Source: Gymnorhina tibicen (lineage: Eukaryota > Chordata > Aves > Passeriformes > Artamidae). From it: DNA of 64,000 nucleotides. Both the position numbers and the translations under genes were made by a program. Below are positions 45,838 to 58,512 of this stretch, piece after piece. Where the stretch lies: contig VXAZ01005524.1 in NCBI GenBank assembly GCA_013399875.1, positions 310,001 to 374,000 on the forward strand, read 5' to 3'. Each line of letters starts with the position of its first letter. The stretch's first letter is position 1. Below the pieces are notes generated by a model. The model ran no database searches, was not told where the DNA came from, and saw only the letters and a program-made list of their open reading frames with translations.

Positions 45838-48800
45838 ACTTGTCTCCCCTTTTGTGTCAGTTTTGAAGGAAATTTAGAGATAGGAATTAATTCCTGAGAT
45901 TCTTCAGGAAGCCAGTAGCTTCAAAAGAGAAAGCCTTTTCAACAAGGACACATAGTTTATCGTTATTTCTCACTCATATAAAAGAAGAATATAAGGGTTA
46001 TCATTTTTTTCAGCATCAGGCTTGCAAGGGAAAGAGAATTAAGAGAATGGAAAGAAACACTTAAGATATAAGATGAGGCTGCAAGAACATAGCCTAATTT
46101 CTGTCTCCATATACTCCAATCTTTTATGTGAGAAATGTCATTATCCTTCAATAAAAGAGTAGCAGACGGAGGAAGCAGTAGAATATGTACAACGAGCAGA
46201 ATCTTTCAAATTTCACCTCTCCTAGACCTTGTGAGGACAGTTGTAGCTGCCAGACAATCAAAGACTTCACCTGTCTCTGTTCTACTCTTAAAGAAATATT
46301 TTAGGCAAGTTCACAGTAAGGTAGTAGCACATCTTTCTGCTCTGCTTACGTTACTGTTTCTGTCAGCAAACTCACTTTTACTTTAGATTTATGCTAAGGG
46401 TAAGCTGTTAGACTCTTAATAATATGGATTTTGATAATTTCCACTTTTTAATGACTAACAGTAAATAACCGATCTAGATGTTAGATCATTGTAGGAAAAT
46501 TCACATTAACTTACATCAATTCAAACGTTTTAAAAACTGCTGTGGCAGCTAGCATGGGAGATAACTTTGGGACTGCTCTGTCTATGTTTAGATTTATCTC
46601 ATATTTATTTGATTGCTTGGGGTTTTTGTAGACACTGAGTGCATTATACTAAAACTGCTTCCTAGTCTTATTCTATATGACCAGCTAAGCTATGTATCAG
46701 AGTTGTAATGGAGAAAATTTTATGGTATATACACAGATATAAGGAGGAAATTATTTGATTTATGTTGGTGATAACAAGCTATAGATACCATAACAAGAAA
46801 ATGGAACCGCTGTGCTTAAAACCAGAGGAGAGGGAATAAAGTGTCATTTCCTACAGCAAACTCTATTACTAAAGTACAGAAGATAAATATTATCTTGCAA
46901 ATCAATTCAGAAACAAGTAATTTGAAAGGATTCAAAGTTGAAAACCTAACAGAGTAAGTGTCTGAAGTTTACTTCCTAGTTTAATGCTCGCAAGATGCAA
47001 GATGATGCAGACAGTGGAATTTATAAAATTGTAAAAGTCAAAATATGTTATTAATAACATTTATCTTGTAGATCACTGGCTAATGCATTAATTGCTGACT
47101 TCAGGTCATGTTCAGATGTATCAGTCTAACAGAAAATGGAGATGCACATAAAACTAAGAAACATATCAAAGCCTAGAATAACACATTCTTAGAAGGACAA
47201 AAAAATGAGTGATTAGAATTTCAGAAACAAAAGTAAGAGAGCAGAAACCACATTTTTAGAAAAGAGACCATAAATGATTGCAATCTACTAAATGTACATA
47301 AATTTACACTAATAAAGTGTAATCATACAGTTTCAGTAGCTGATAAGGTGAAGTTTTAAAATTAGAGAAAACAAGCTGTGGATAAAGAGATAACAAGGTC
47401 AAGAGCCTTTTCAGAAAAAAAAAAAAACAACTACTTTCTTTTCTTTCTGCAAATGGCTGATGAATAAGACTGGGTTTGAATCCTGAACATAGCTTAAGAG
47501 TAACTGAAAAACAACTAATAAACTATAAAAAAGACAAAGTGAACATCTAGGTATTCCTTCAGGAGTTTGATAAATACTCTAGCAAGCAATATATTCAAGA
47601 TTCAGCTTTTCTGTGAGGTCCTATTTCTTTATTCAGGGAATAAGCAACCCAAATCATATGAATTTTTCTTGATTGGAACTGCATTTTCTATGCATTCATA
47701 TTAAATTTTCACAATCAACAGATAAAACCCCTTTCATTGCTGCTGTGATTCTCTTTTTTCCTTTTTATTTTATTGGTTTTTAGTGAAAGAGATGACTGAG
47801 AAGGACTAGGCTCTTGAGTTTTAGGGAGGCAAAAGAGGGGGGTTAGGGACCTGGTAGTTTCAGAGCTCTTTATATTAGATATTGTTTTTCTCTTCAGCAT
47901 TTCAAAGTACATTTGACAATAGTGGTACTGCCTAATTATGAAGACATTTAATTAAATTCTATATTCAAATACTTAGATGACATATCTTCGGTACAAAATA
48001 TCTTTTCTATGCCTACAACCCAAATTTTATGTCTATTGTTTTAAATACAAAACTGAAAAGAACAGTCCCAAGAGACTGTCTGTGTCTCCATCAGAAAGTA
48101 TATACACATCTATACTTTTTTTGGCTTAATATATATCTCTGTGGTCTGAAATCCTTGTTATTTATTCTGCTGGTTTCCCCACCCACACACACTTGTTAAC
48201 AATTTAACTCATTTAATAATAAGATTAGTTAGAGAAAGCTTTAGAGTAACATAATTGCAACAAGGCAATACTATTAATTTCCTTTGTTTGATTGATATTT
48301 GGCATAATCACCACATTCTTTCTTGATGACTCTTATCTGGAAATTAGTGCTGAAAAGAAAAGCTAGCATGTCAATGTTCTATTTTTTCTGCTTTACAGTT
48401 TTTTCTGCTTTTTGCTTCCTCTGAGTAATTCATTCTGCTTCTGCTTCTGTTCCTAGGAAATTAGTGCCAGTAAGCTGTCCGTCGTAGGTCTCTAAATGTC
48501 ATTCCATAGAATGATTTTATAGTATTCACTTAAATGTCTTTTTTTATACTTGGTCTCCTGCCCTCTCAATATAGGTCAAGTGCAATTGTTTTTCCTAAGG
48601 TTTATTGATGACAGTGAAATTGAACCAGACTCTAGTGGCCTGAATCCCATTTACAGTGAAGGTAGATATAAATTTCAGTCATAAAGATTCACGTGCGGTA
48701 GCAAATTTAACTGTTTCACCTCTGATTAATTATATATTTGACTTTGTAATTTTTTGTACTCAGGTCTTTCAAAATACTGTGGGACACTAAGCTCTCTAAG

Positions 48801-49608
48801 AAAATCAGAAGGTATAGCAAGTGACAGATTAAGTCTTCTATTGAAGCCTCCATTCTCAGTATAACATAAGCTCAAAAAGTTTCCAAAAAGTTTGGGAGAG
48901 ATATATATGATATACTGGCAAAGTTCTCTGTTGGATTTTAACACCGACACCGTACGAATTATCACCTGTACTTGACACTTTATCATCTGTACACAATAGC
49001 CAGATTTATAGTATGGACTCCTACAAAATCTGTCTGAAGATTTGGTAATAAAGTTCTCTTTGTAGAAATGGTGATATCCCCCTTCCCCATCCCTCTTCTA
49101 TCTACCAAACAGTTACTATAAGCTTCACCTTATCAATGAGAATCAACCAATTTTGACAGCTCAAAACTTTAAAAATAGCCTCCCAAACATACTGGAAGGT
49201 TTGTTTTTGAAAGTAATGTACAAATACTGAGTAAATTGAAGATAAGTCTCTGCTACTGACCCAAAAATGTATGTGTTCTTGAGTGATTATGAAGTTTTCT
49301 CCCACAAAATTACTTGCTCAGTTTGACAATAAAAGAAAAAGTGGAGACAGTAGTGAGTCACAGTACTCACTGGCTGAGTATAAGGGCATATGGAAGCAAA
49401 GTATCTGCTCCTTTAAATTTGCCTGGCCAAAGGAAAAGGAAACCAGAACATACAAATCTGACCAACACAATAATAAGGGATGTAGTGATAAGAACAAATC
49501 TGCTAAGTGGCATGAATTGGTAAGGATATACCATGTAGGAGAATGTTTGTTTTCATGGTTTTGATCATCTCGTTATTTTTATATTTTGCAAAATATTATC
49601 ACTGGAGG
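45838..49608. other. Unique AT-rich sequence, no gene seen
   Basis: About 3.8 kb with only short runs: A13 near 47417 and CA units near 48184. Open frames (for example 46135-46386 and 49283-49564) have no recognisable domain. Confidence 0.6.
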
Positions 49609-49695
49609 AAACAAAAACAAACAAATAAAAAACCAAAAGAAACCAACCAACCAATAACAACAACAACAAAAAACCACAACCAAAAAAACCCAAAC
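49609..49695 (+). repeat. A/C-rich low-complexity tract
   Basis: Irregular ACAAA, ACCAACCA and (AAC)n units, including (AAC)4 near 49656. Confidence 0.9.
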
Positions 49696-50239
49696 TGAAC
49701 ACCAGCAAATCAAAATAAACTGAAAAAGTCCCCACCAATAAAAAAATATAGAAGACTAGAGAGCAGAATTCTTAATATCTCATTCCTCACCTATGTACCC
49801 AAAAATGGGAACGTAATCTACTCATTTTTTACAGTTTCAGAATGTTTTTATTTTTTTTTAATCCTGTATCTTTAACAAGTATATTGAAAATTATTCTTCC
49901 ACTTGACAGGTTTTTTCTTCCAGTAAGGAAATTTTCTAGGATGGTAAAGCTATGGATTGTAATTAAGAATGAGAACTCAGTTCTCCTACTTAATGAATGA
50001 CTGGTCTGATCATTAAGATGCTTTGCAAAGAGCATGTACAACCCTCATTGTTACAGTCTGAGCATTTATATCTAAATTAGTCTTGAACCTAGGAGCTACA
50101 AATCCTCAATGCAAAGTGATATTAGGCAGAAAATGAGTGCCCAGGGAATAACGTTGGAATAGACAGGAGTGCAGCTGACAATTGAACGTTTGCAATAACA
50201 CAGCTGTTAGACCCCCAAAAAGGTGTGTGTGGTTGGTGG
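49696..50239. other. Unique AT-rich sequence, nothing recognised
   Basis: No supported feature. A 9-T run near 49852. Confidence 0.6.
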
Positions 50240-50269
50240 TTTGTTTTTGTTTGTTTGTTTGTTTGTTTG
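50240..50269 (+). repeat. (TTTG)n microsatellite
   Basis: About seven TTTG units, one interrupted by two extra T bases. Confidence 0.95.
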
Positions 50270-50623
50270 ATTGTTTTCCCCTCTTGGTATAATGTTTGAT
50301 TCCTGTAAAAACTAGACTGAGCTTTTATAAATTACTTTCTTGAGCTCGGGCTTCTGTGTCTAAATTTTTGTTACATATTTGTTTTTTCATGAGATAAAAA
50401 TGTTATAGGATAATCAATCCTTTCTACATTTTTTCTCACAAGAGAGTGAATTCTTGAAACTAGGTGATATGAACACCAGTGAAATGTCATCCAGGGTGTA
50501 TCTCAGGGAAAGCATGTAGATTCACATAGGTTATTTTCCCCTAACATGGTGGCTTTTTTCATCCCTTTGCAAGTCATTTGTAGAGAACAACTGCAACATC
50601 CATGCTGCTTATGGTTGATAAAG

Positions 50624-50645
50624 CCCCCCCCCGCCCCTCCCTCCC
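50624..50645 (-). other. Canonical G-quadruplex motif, minus strand
   Basis: The plus strand reads C9, G, C4, T, C3, T, C3. The minus strand therefore has four G runs (3, 3, 4 and 9) separated by single-base loops A, A and C. Single-base loops are associated with very stable quadruplexes. It sits in AT-rich unique DNA, not in a recognised repeat. Formation in cells is inferred. Confidence 0.8.
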
Positions 50646-53282
50646 TGAGCATGTGCTCAGTACAGGAAAAACAAACAAACACACAAATTAAAGATGTTGT
50701 GTGAGCATTCAGATTACACATAATGATTTTTACAGTCAAAATTTTAATGTACAATATGCGCTGTTATATATTTTTCATATATTTAAGAACTGATTTTGAG
50801 ATGATAGAAGTTTTATTGTCTTGTTCCACTAATTGTGAGGTTTAGTGGAATACTAAGACCAAAGCTAATAAGCTCAACTAGAGGTTATAAGGACTGTGTT
50901 AAGGAAGGGTCTAACAATTTTCTGACCCTTCCTCATTTAGCTTTCCATTAAGGCAATTATAGCATCTTTGAAAGAATCAGGTTATGGTTTATTTTTTGTG
51001 TTCTTTGTGTTCTTTCAGAAATGTTTCTCTTATTCCTAACACCAGTTCATCATAGAAAGAATTCCGTCTCTCAGTCTTGAGCTCTGTTAGATAGGAGCAT
51101 TGCTGTGGAAGGAAATAAGTTTACTAAAGTTATTATGTTAAATATCATCCTAGAATCTAACCACATCCCAGAAGTGACCCAAGACTTGGCAAGTCATTCA
51201 AAGACCATGCTACTGCCATCTGCAGTCCTTGTCAGAGCTCCTTCCTTTGTGGTTCTCGGCCACATGGATATTTCGATAAATGGTCTTTTCAGAGGGAAAA
51301 AAACCAAAGTTAATTAAGAACATATTAAAACCTAGTTGAGATCAGTATCTGAGAGTACTACAAAATTGGTAGAATTAGCTTAATAGGATAATTCTGAAAG
51401 TATGGAATTTACCACAGTGACTGAATGAGAAAAAAATGTAATTTTCTGGATTGGTTGGTTTCTTACCCCTCCTGACTTATATTCTGATTTGTGGCAACCA
51501 GCCACAGATCTTACATTTCTGTATTTCAATTTCCACAGCTGCAGTCCAGAAGTACCCTATTTTATATATATACAGTTTACAGGGGCTGCATGAAATTGTA
51601 TTTTCTGGTTCAAGCAAGAATACGTACCATCTCTCCTCTCTTCTCTGCAGCTCCAAACGGGATGCTGTTTGTCCAGGTTTGCAAGGTTTCTGTATTTAAC
51701 TAGATTATATTTCTTTCTCTGAATGTGACATTATATTGTTTTTGTATCTGAAAACCTCCAGAATTGAAAAGAATTTTAGAGCCATATTAATCAGACATAT
51801 AATTATGAGGGTAAAAAAAAAAGGAAACTACATGAGCAACAGTTATAAAAATCACTTTTGAAAGTGCCTGAGAAACTACTTTGGGACATTATCTAACAGT
51901 AAGTACATAGAGTTTTTAGTTCTGTTGTCAAAGCTGTGCTTCTAGGTCAGAAGAGGAGTAGGTGAGAAAGACACTAAGGAAAATCCCCAAGCTCAGTTTC
52001 CAGCCGTGACCTGAGATCAGATATAAAATCATAGCAGTTCACCAATACAGTTGGATATCCTTCTTTGTTTTGTATCTAGGTTAACTTCTGTATGTACATA
52101 GTGTAGATTTTTTTTTTATTTTTCTCTTTTTCTCCAGATTTCAGTTACATTCCAGCTGGGACCAAAAAATAAACACCTACCACTGTAGCATCTGACTGAA
52201 GTTACAACTATGTGTTAGAATCTGGAGATTTTCATCCAGAGTTATAAATATCAAATATAAAATGTGAATATATTTGGATCAACTCTCTTGTTTTAATTTT
52301 CAAAGCTTACTGATCAAAAATTACTCTGCTGCCTTACCATATATTTAGGAAGAGAAGTTTCTTTTTGTCAACAAAACTGAACTTTCTGTGTTATTCTGGT
52401 CTGCATAATATGATGGAGTGTTGCCCTATAGCTGAATAGAAACAGATGTATATGGAGAAAATAACAAAAACAGACACAGATGGTGTATCACATGTATAAC
52501 TTCTTAATTTATCCCTCATTGTGTGATACAATTATCCCGGCAAGTAGGCTGTATTCATCCCCTTTTCACAGATTCTGCCAGTTCCTGCAGGGACACTTTT
52601 CTGGATTGTGCTATAAACTGCCAGGGCAGCACAAAAAGATTACTCAGTCTCTCATTGCACCCTCTCTACGTCCCTTCCCTGTCCATTTTTCCTTTTGTTT
52701 GTTTGTTTACTTATTTCTTTTTGAGTAACTGTGATTATGGTGAAAGGACTGTTTCAGTTAATTTTTTGATGGAAATAGTGATGTGTTTTTCTTTAGGCAA
52801 AAAACCCCAAAAACCAAACCTAACAAAACTCATCCCATTTCCTATATAATATTTGCAACTATAGAATCATCTTTTCCAAAGGATAATGTGTTATTTTAAC
52901 TTTGTGCTCAGAATTCGTATTAATCTCATGAAATTTGTATAAACTCAATCTCAACAATGTTGGGTTAACTCTGAACTTTGCATAATGAATATTAAACTGG
53001 GACTTTGGTTTGAATCCCAAGCTTCTCAGTGTTTCCCCATCAATTTGTTTAAAATGATATCCTGTCACAGCCTTAAAGATCTCTTAAGGCTTATGGAAAT
53101 TTCAAGTATGGAAATATTATTCATGTAAGTATGGAAATAAAAGGTATTCATGACTCTATTATTTCAACTTCAATGGCAGGTGGCTATAATAAAATAAAGA
53201 TGTGTCAACAAAAGAATTATTGGAAACGAGGGTATACTGAAACAAATTACGTTGGTTATTTTGTCAATGATTTGTTTCAGAT
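50646..53282. other. Unique AT-rich sequence, no gene seen
   Basis: No coding or RNA gene supported. The 108-codon frame at 52523-52849 has no recognisable domain. Confidence 0.6.
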
Positions 53283-53437
53283 CTTCTTTCTTGTTTTCCT
53301 TTTTTCTTTTTCTTTTTCTTTTTCTTTTTCTTTTTCTTTTTCTTTTTCTTTTTCTTTTTCTTTTTCTTTTTCTTTTTCTTTTTCTCTCTTTCTCTCTTTC
53401 TCTCTTTCTCTCTTTCTCTCTTTCTCTCTCTTTTCCT
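53283..53437 (+). repeat. Polypyrimidine microsatellite (TTTTTC)n-(CTCTCTTT)n
   Basis: After an irregular start, about 14 units of the hexamer CTTTTT run to about 53383. The period then changes to the octamer CTCTCTTT for about six units. About 150 bases are nearly pure pyrimidine on the plus strand. The SFSFSF, LFLFLF and KKKKK open frames are translated repeat. Confidence 0.97.
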
Positions 53438-53617
53438 TTGGATTAAAAAGATAAGATGCTTGACTATTCCTGGTTCCATTAACAGTACAGAGCTATACTC
53501 TTGGCTGCATTATTTTAAGTCAGCTTTGCATAAGTCCGTGGCTTTATGACACTTTTTTCCCAGTAAAGACCTGACTCATAGATCAGGAAGAAAACATTGA
53601 ATTCATTTTAGGCAAGC

Positions 53618-53810
53618 AGACAAGAAGCAACACTGGAACAGGTTCCCTGAGAAGGAGGTAGATGCCCCATCCCTTGAAATATTCAAGGTCAGGTTGGACT
53701 GTCCTCTGAGCAACCTACTCTAGTTGAAGATGTCCCTGCTCATATAGCAAGGGGTCTGGACTAGAGGGACTTTAAAGGTCCCTTCCATACCAAATCATTC
53801 TGATTCCACC
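53618..53810 (+). mobile_element. CR1 LINE 3' end, sense
   Basis: AGCAACACTGGAACAGGTTC, CCTGAGAAGGAGGTAGATGC, CCCATCCCTTGAAATATTCA, AGGTCAGGTTGGACTG, GAGCAACCTACTCTAGTTGA, AGATGTCCCTGCTCAT and CTTTAAAGGTCCCTTCCATA. Only the final 190 bases of the element are present. Confidence 0.92.
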
Positions 53811-56564
53811 ACTTCAACAAACGTGTAAGTATGCTGTTCATATTTAGTATTCTTACCAAGCAAAATGATCTGTTTCTATTTAAGAATTTTCTTAAATTTT
53901 GTATATATTTTCTTTAACACCAAACTGTATCACTAGGCATGTTTTCAAACTGCAAAAACCCCATTGAGATGAAGCTGATATATGGTCATATTTCTAGCAG
54001 TGCAGAATAAAAAGCCTTCATACCTTGGATAAAATATGATGGCGAAATCTTTGAAAATGTCTCATTGCAGTAAAAAATCAAACATAGGAACAAAAAATGT
54101 TATGAAAATACTCATCAGAAAAAAAATCAATCTATAGTAACTGTGACCCTTCCTTTTTCTGTGTGGTCAAGATTTTGTTCACAGTCAGGATTATCCCACA
54201 TACTAAATGAAAGGAAAACACTAACCTGTATTCTTGTCTGGTTTTGAGTTTGCTCTACCTCGGTTATTCCAGTTTTTTTCTCTGCTGCTTTCTGCTTCCC
54301 TGAAGAGCTCCCACAAGGTCCTAGGCCAAGGTTCTGGACAGATCTTTGTCTTCTGATTCTGCCAAAGACAGTAACAAAACTCCGTTAGGAATCCTTAACT
54401 GCTCTTAAGCCACTTTCTCCAGCAACCCTCATTTGCCTCTATCCTGAGCTAAAATTGGCCACAAAGCACACATACACGAGGTAACCATCCACATATTTGC
54501 ATGAGATGGGCATGCTTCACATACTGTACTATGAGCAATTCTTCTGACTTTAGTATTTTTGGATGGAGAAGACCAGGTCCATGTTTGTGTTTGGACCACA
54601 AAAAGTTAATAATAAAATGGACTGGATTTACTAAAAAATTGCACATTTCTTCATCAAACTAAGATTTCCACTGTGACTATTAAGATGTCAAATAGCAGAA
54701 AAGTAATTAACCTTTCTTTCTTCTTCCTTATTTTTTTTTTTGAAAGGCTCCAGATTATTTTTATTATTAATAATTTTTTAATTATTTGGATTCTTTTATT
54801 TTCATTCCCTTTTTTATAGTACAGTAAAAAAGACAAGTATATTATGCCATTTGCCTTTTTCATTCCAAAGAAAGCAGTGCAGAAAAGATGTCCTTTGTGT
54901 CAGTATTGAGAAGCATGCTGTGGAGCTGTTTTGATTTCTGGTGGTGACAAAACCAGACAGAAAAACTGTTAGCTCCTTATGACTCATCACAAATCCTTTC
55001 AGCTAGTAATATTCATGTTTTGTACTTGTTAAATAATAAGTAAAAGCACTATAATATGAGAAAATATATTTAGCTGCTCTTACTTTTATGAAAAGTTAAG
55101 AGAAAATTTGCTTAAGTATCCAGCTTAAACTGATGAATTAAAATTCCACAGCTGTATAAGTCAGGAACTAGGGTCCTCTTTCCGATAGCAATATGTCCTA
55201 CAGAGTATTTCACAGGTGTAAGATCCAAGAGCTGGAAAGGAAAATGACTGATGAGACATTTGATCTCATGTTTGCTAGCAAGAGTTGTTTTGAATACTGG
55301 AGTCTAGATTAATGCTTAGCAATTTCCAAACTGCATTCACGTGTCCTGATGCATACACTGCGTATCAGAATCAAGGCTAAGAAAATACAGCTGTGCTGCA
55401 ATGAATTTCTGTCCTGAGAAACTGGAGAACCGGGATTCAAGGCCTTGCATACCACACTTTCTTTCACAATTTAGGATGTACAAAGCTTTAGATCAGAGAG
55501 GCGTGGTATCTATGGCAGCTATTTCTTACAATAGCAGCAATGTTTTTTTCCTAGACATTTTCTAGGTCATGAGTTCTTTATGTTACTTCTCTGTTCTGTG
55601 AATGAGGGAATTACTTCAACAAGGGATAAGAAATGCTCAGATTTTCTGTTCCTGTTCCTGCAATTCTTCAAATCTGTTTTCATTGAAATAGGGAGATTTT
55701 CTTTCCTATCACTGACTAGATTATGTCTCAAGATCTGACTTTAAAACATTGCCATTATAAATTATTTAATTTTGATTCACCTTATTGAAGCAGCACTTTT
55801 TTTGATCTGTCCTTGAATTAAGCACTTTACTAGAATACATACTTGTGTTTCTAGTGTTATAGGATGCTATCCGTTATTTTAAACAATTTTTTTCTGAAGC
55901 ATTTTTCTTCCAGTATATGAACTTCAATACAACAGAGTATTATTTATTTTCTTCTGGAATATCATGTAATAATTTCATTATGGATATACCAAAAACTCCA
56001 TGTAATTAATTTCTTTACTTCAGGTATCTTTTTATATGTTTTGACTTAATTTATTTCAGTATAAGAGCACATTTTGTCACACTTGTTCTTACCCAGAATT
56101 TTGCTTACTGAGCAACACTGGGGTTTTTTCTGCATAGAAACAAACTTTATTCTGCTGATGAATAGGAGACAATTTTTTGTTTTGATTAACTCGTTGCCTT
56201 TATAGACTGTGGAAATAGATTGTGCTGATATATACATAAATTCAGAGAATTATATTCAAAAGCATTTTTGATACAACAAGCACCAAATTAAAAAATATTT
56301 TGTGTCTTTTACTAAGTAAAATCAACTAAATATGCAAAGAATTAATAACTATCAGCACTGACACAAGAAGAAACAGGTATAAGTTGATCAGGCTGTGGAA
56401 GGTGAGTTGCATCATAAAGCACGTGTATTCTACACAATTTTTGTGCATATATATGTATATAGGCTCCACCATCTCATTACCTTAGAAAATAATGCACCAA
56501 CTAACAATATGTGTCTTCCAGTTTAATAAGCCTCGAAGTCTCATGCCATATACATCCTGGTCTG
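53811..56564. other. Unique AT-rich sequence, no gene seen
   Basis: No supported feature. Short T run near 54730. Confidence 0.6.
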
Positions 56565-57124
56565 CGCAAGTGAGATCGTCACCAGCAGGACCAGGATTAT
56601 GAGACTTCTCCTTTGTTCAGCACATCTGGAGTGATATATCCAGGTCTGTGTTTCCCAAGAAGAAAAGCATTTTTACGTGCTGGAACAAGTCAAGTGGAGT
56701 TCATCAGGATAGTCATGGCTGGAACACATTCTATAATCAGAAGCTGAGGGATCAGCCCTCAGCCTTGCCTCTGGAATCTTGGTTACTGTCTACAATTACT
56801 TCATCAGAGGACAAAGAGAAGATGGAGTCAGACTCTTTCCAGAGTTGCACAGAGATAGGGTAAGTGTTAACAAACACAAAGTGGAATGTGGGACAGATAT
56901 AAGGAAAATATGAGCAATTTTTTCTTTTTTTTTCTAATGAGAATAGTCATATTCTGGAACAGGTTGCCCAGAGAGACTGTGGGACATTCATCCTTAGGGA
57001 AGTTAAAGATTTGATTGTACATGGCCCTGAGCAATCTCATCTGATCAGAACTGCTTTGAGTAGTGCGTTGTTCTAACTGACTTGTGAAGATCCCATCCAA
57101 TCTAGTTTTTCCTATTTTCATGAT
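56565..57124 (+). mobile_element. Old CR1 LINE fragment, sense
   Basis: Diverged CR1 with AGATCGTCACCAGCAGGACC, CTTCTCCTTTGTTCAGCACA, ATCTGGAGTGATATATCCAG, a later TTCTGGAACAGGTTGCCCAG and GGTTGCCCAGAGAGACTGTG, then CCTGAGCAATCTCATCTGAT and GATCCCATCCAATCTAG. Many substitutions and insertions, including a T tract near 56925, indicate an older copy than those at 24.6 or 44 kb. Its tail differs from the common subfamily, so it probably belongs to another CR1 lineage. Confidence 0.82.
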
Positions 57125-58479
57125 TCGTTTTAAAAGTGCAAAAAACTTTGGGTATCTTTTGTCTAAATTTATAACATATTTTAAAGAAACATAGTGTATG
57201 AGAAGAAATCATGTAAATATGAGATTTTCCTTTTCAAATACTCTTTTTATCATTCTTTTTTGTTTTGATGTATAACCTTCAGGCAATTTTTTATCCTGAA
57301 TAAATTTATTACTTGTGCACTCTTAAAAGTATCTCAGCATGGTGTGTTTCTGCTACTTATTATGCATGACACCATTTATTTTTTAGAAAATACTTATCTC
57401 CTTTTGATAAAATTAATACTTTTAATTCTTTAGCAGACTTTTTATTATTCTCTCTGAGTGATCAGCATTGCAGCTTCTTTACAGGGATCTTCTACATCGA
57501 GTAGATCTTTGCCAAACAGGACATAATCCCCAAATTTTGGTTTTTTTCCAGATTTTACCTGAAGCTGTCAAATGGTCTGAGGAACTGACAGATGATCTAC
57601 TGGTTTCGTGTTACACTCAGATTGAGAAATAATGATAACATAATCTAATTTGTGCTCATCTGCTTTCAACTGTGATTTGCTCCCAATTTTTTTTCCTTTG
57701 GTAAAGCAATTGGTCATGTTTATCTGTGCAGATAATTCATTACTGCAATATCAGAACAGCTCTCATCAATCACTCCTTCACATTCTGCAATTCCCTGGTC
57801 ACAATATTAAGAAATCCTTTGGCAAATTTATGGAGTCGTTAATTTGAAGTGACCCCTTTGGTTTTAATAAGGTTGAATGAAAGATACCAGAGCCAAATGT
57901 AGAACTGAACTTGATGTTTCATATACAGACACGCAGAACAAAATTTGATAATGTATTTGCTGTCAGAGTTTCTGGTAGACACTGGAAAGCACTGATGTGT
58001 GTTTATCCAAAGTGGACTTGGGCCCAAAGTTCATAATGTAAGTAAAAAATCCCCAGATTTCTAAGGTCTCAGATACTAATAGGGGTTTTAGTACAGAAAA
58101 ATTTATTATCTAAACTGCTACATAGTTTCTTAATTTTCACACTAAACTTCCTTTGTTTATAAATAGCATATATAGATATAAGGATTAATTGCATTCAAAA
58201 CACTGTAGTTCTAGTTATCTCATTGGGGTGACTCTGAAAACATCTATAAAGTTAGAAACAGGACTCAGAGTGATGATCCATTGCATTTTATGCAAAATTA
58301 CACTTTTGTCTGGGAGGCTGCTTTTTTATCAGTTGCAGAGTTCTTAAATATTAATAGGAATATATTAACTTCAGAACAGAAAGGAGTAATGTAAGCAGGA
58401 AATTAAAATTTTCTAAGAAATGAAAGTCTGTAATCTAAGACGAATGACATTTGCAACTCAATTAAGCAAAGGAGGTTTT
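57125..58479. other. Unique AT-rich sequence, nothing recognised
   Basis: No supported feature. Confidence 0.6.
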
Positions 58480-58512
58480 CAGATTCACAGAATATTTTGA
58501 CTTAGAAGGGAT
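58480..58512 (-). mobile_element. CR1 terminal scrap, antisense
   Basis: GATTCACAGAATATTTTGAC then TTAGAAGGGA resembles the antisense CR1 terminus (CACAGAATATTCTGAGTTGGAAGGGA). Only about 32 bases remain before a T/G-rich run, so it could be a coincidence or an extremely truncated copy. Confidence 0.5.

Noticed and set aside
49609..49695. CRISPR-like or other structured array
   Set aside because: No repeated unit of fixed length with spacers. It is irregular A/C low-complexity DNA in a vertebrate genome.
53131..53479. SFSFSF membrane-like and polylysine frames
   Set aside because: Translations of the polypyrimidine repeat.
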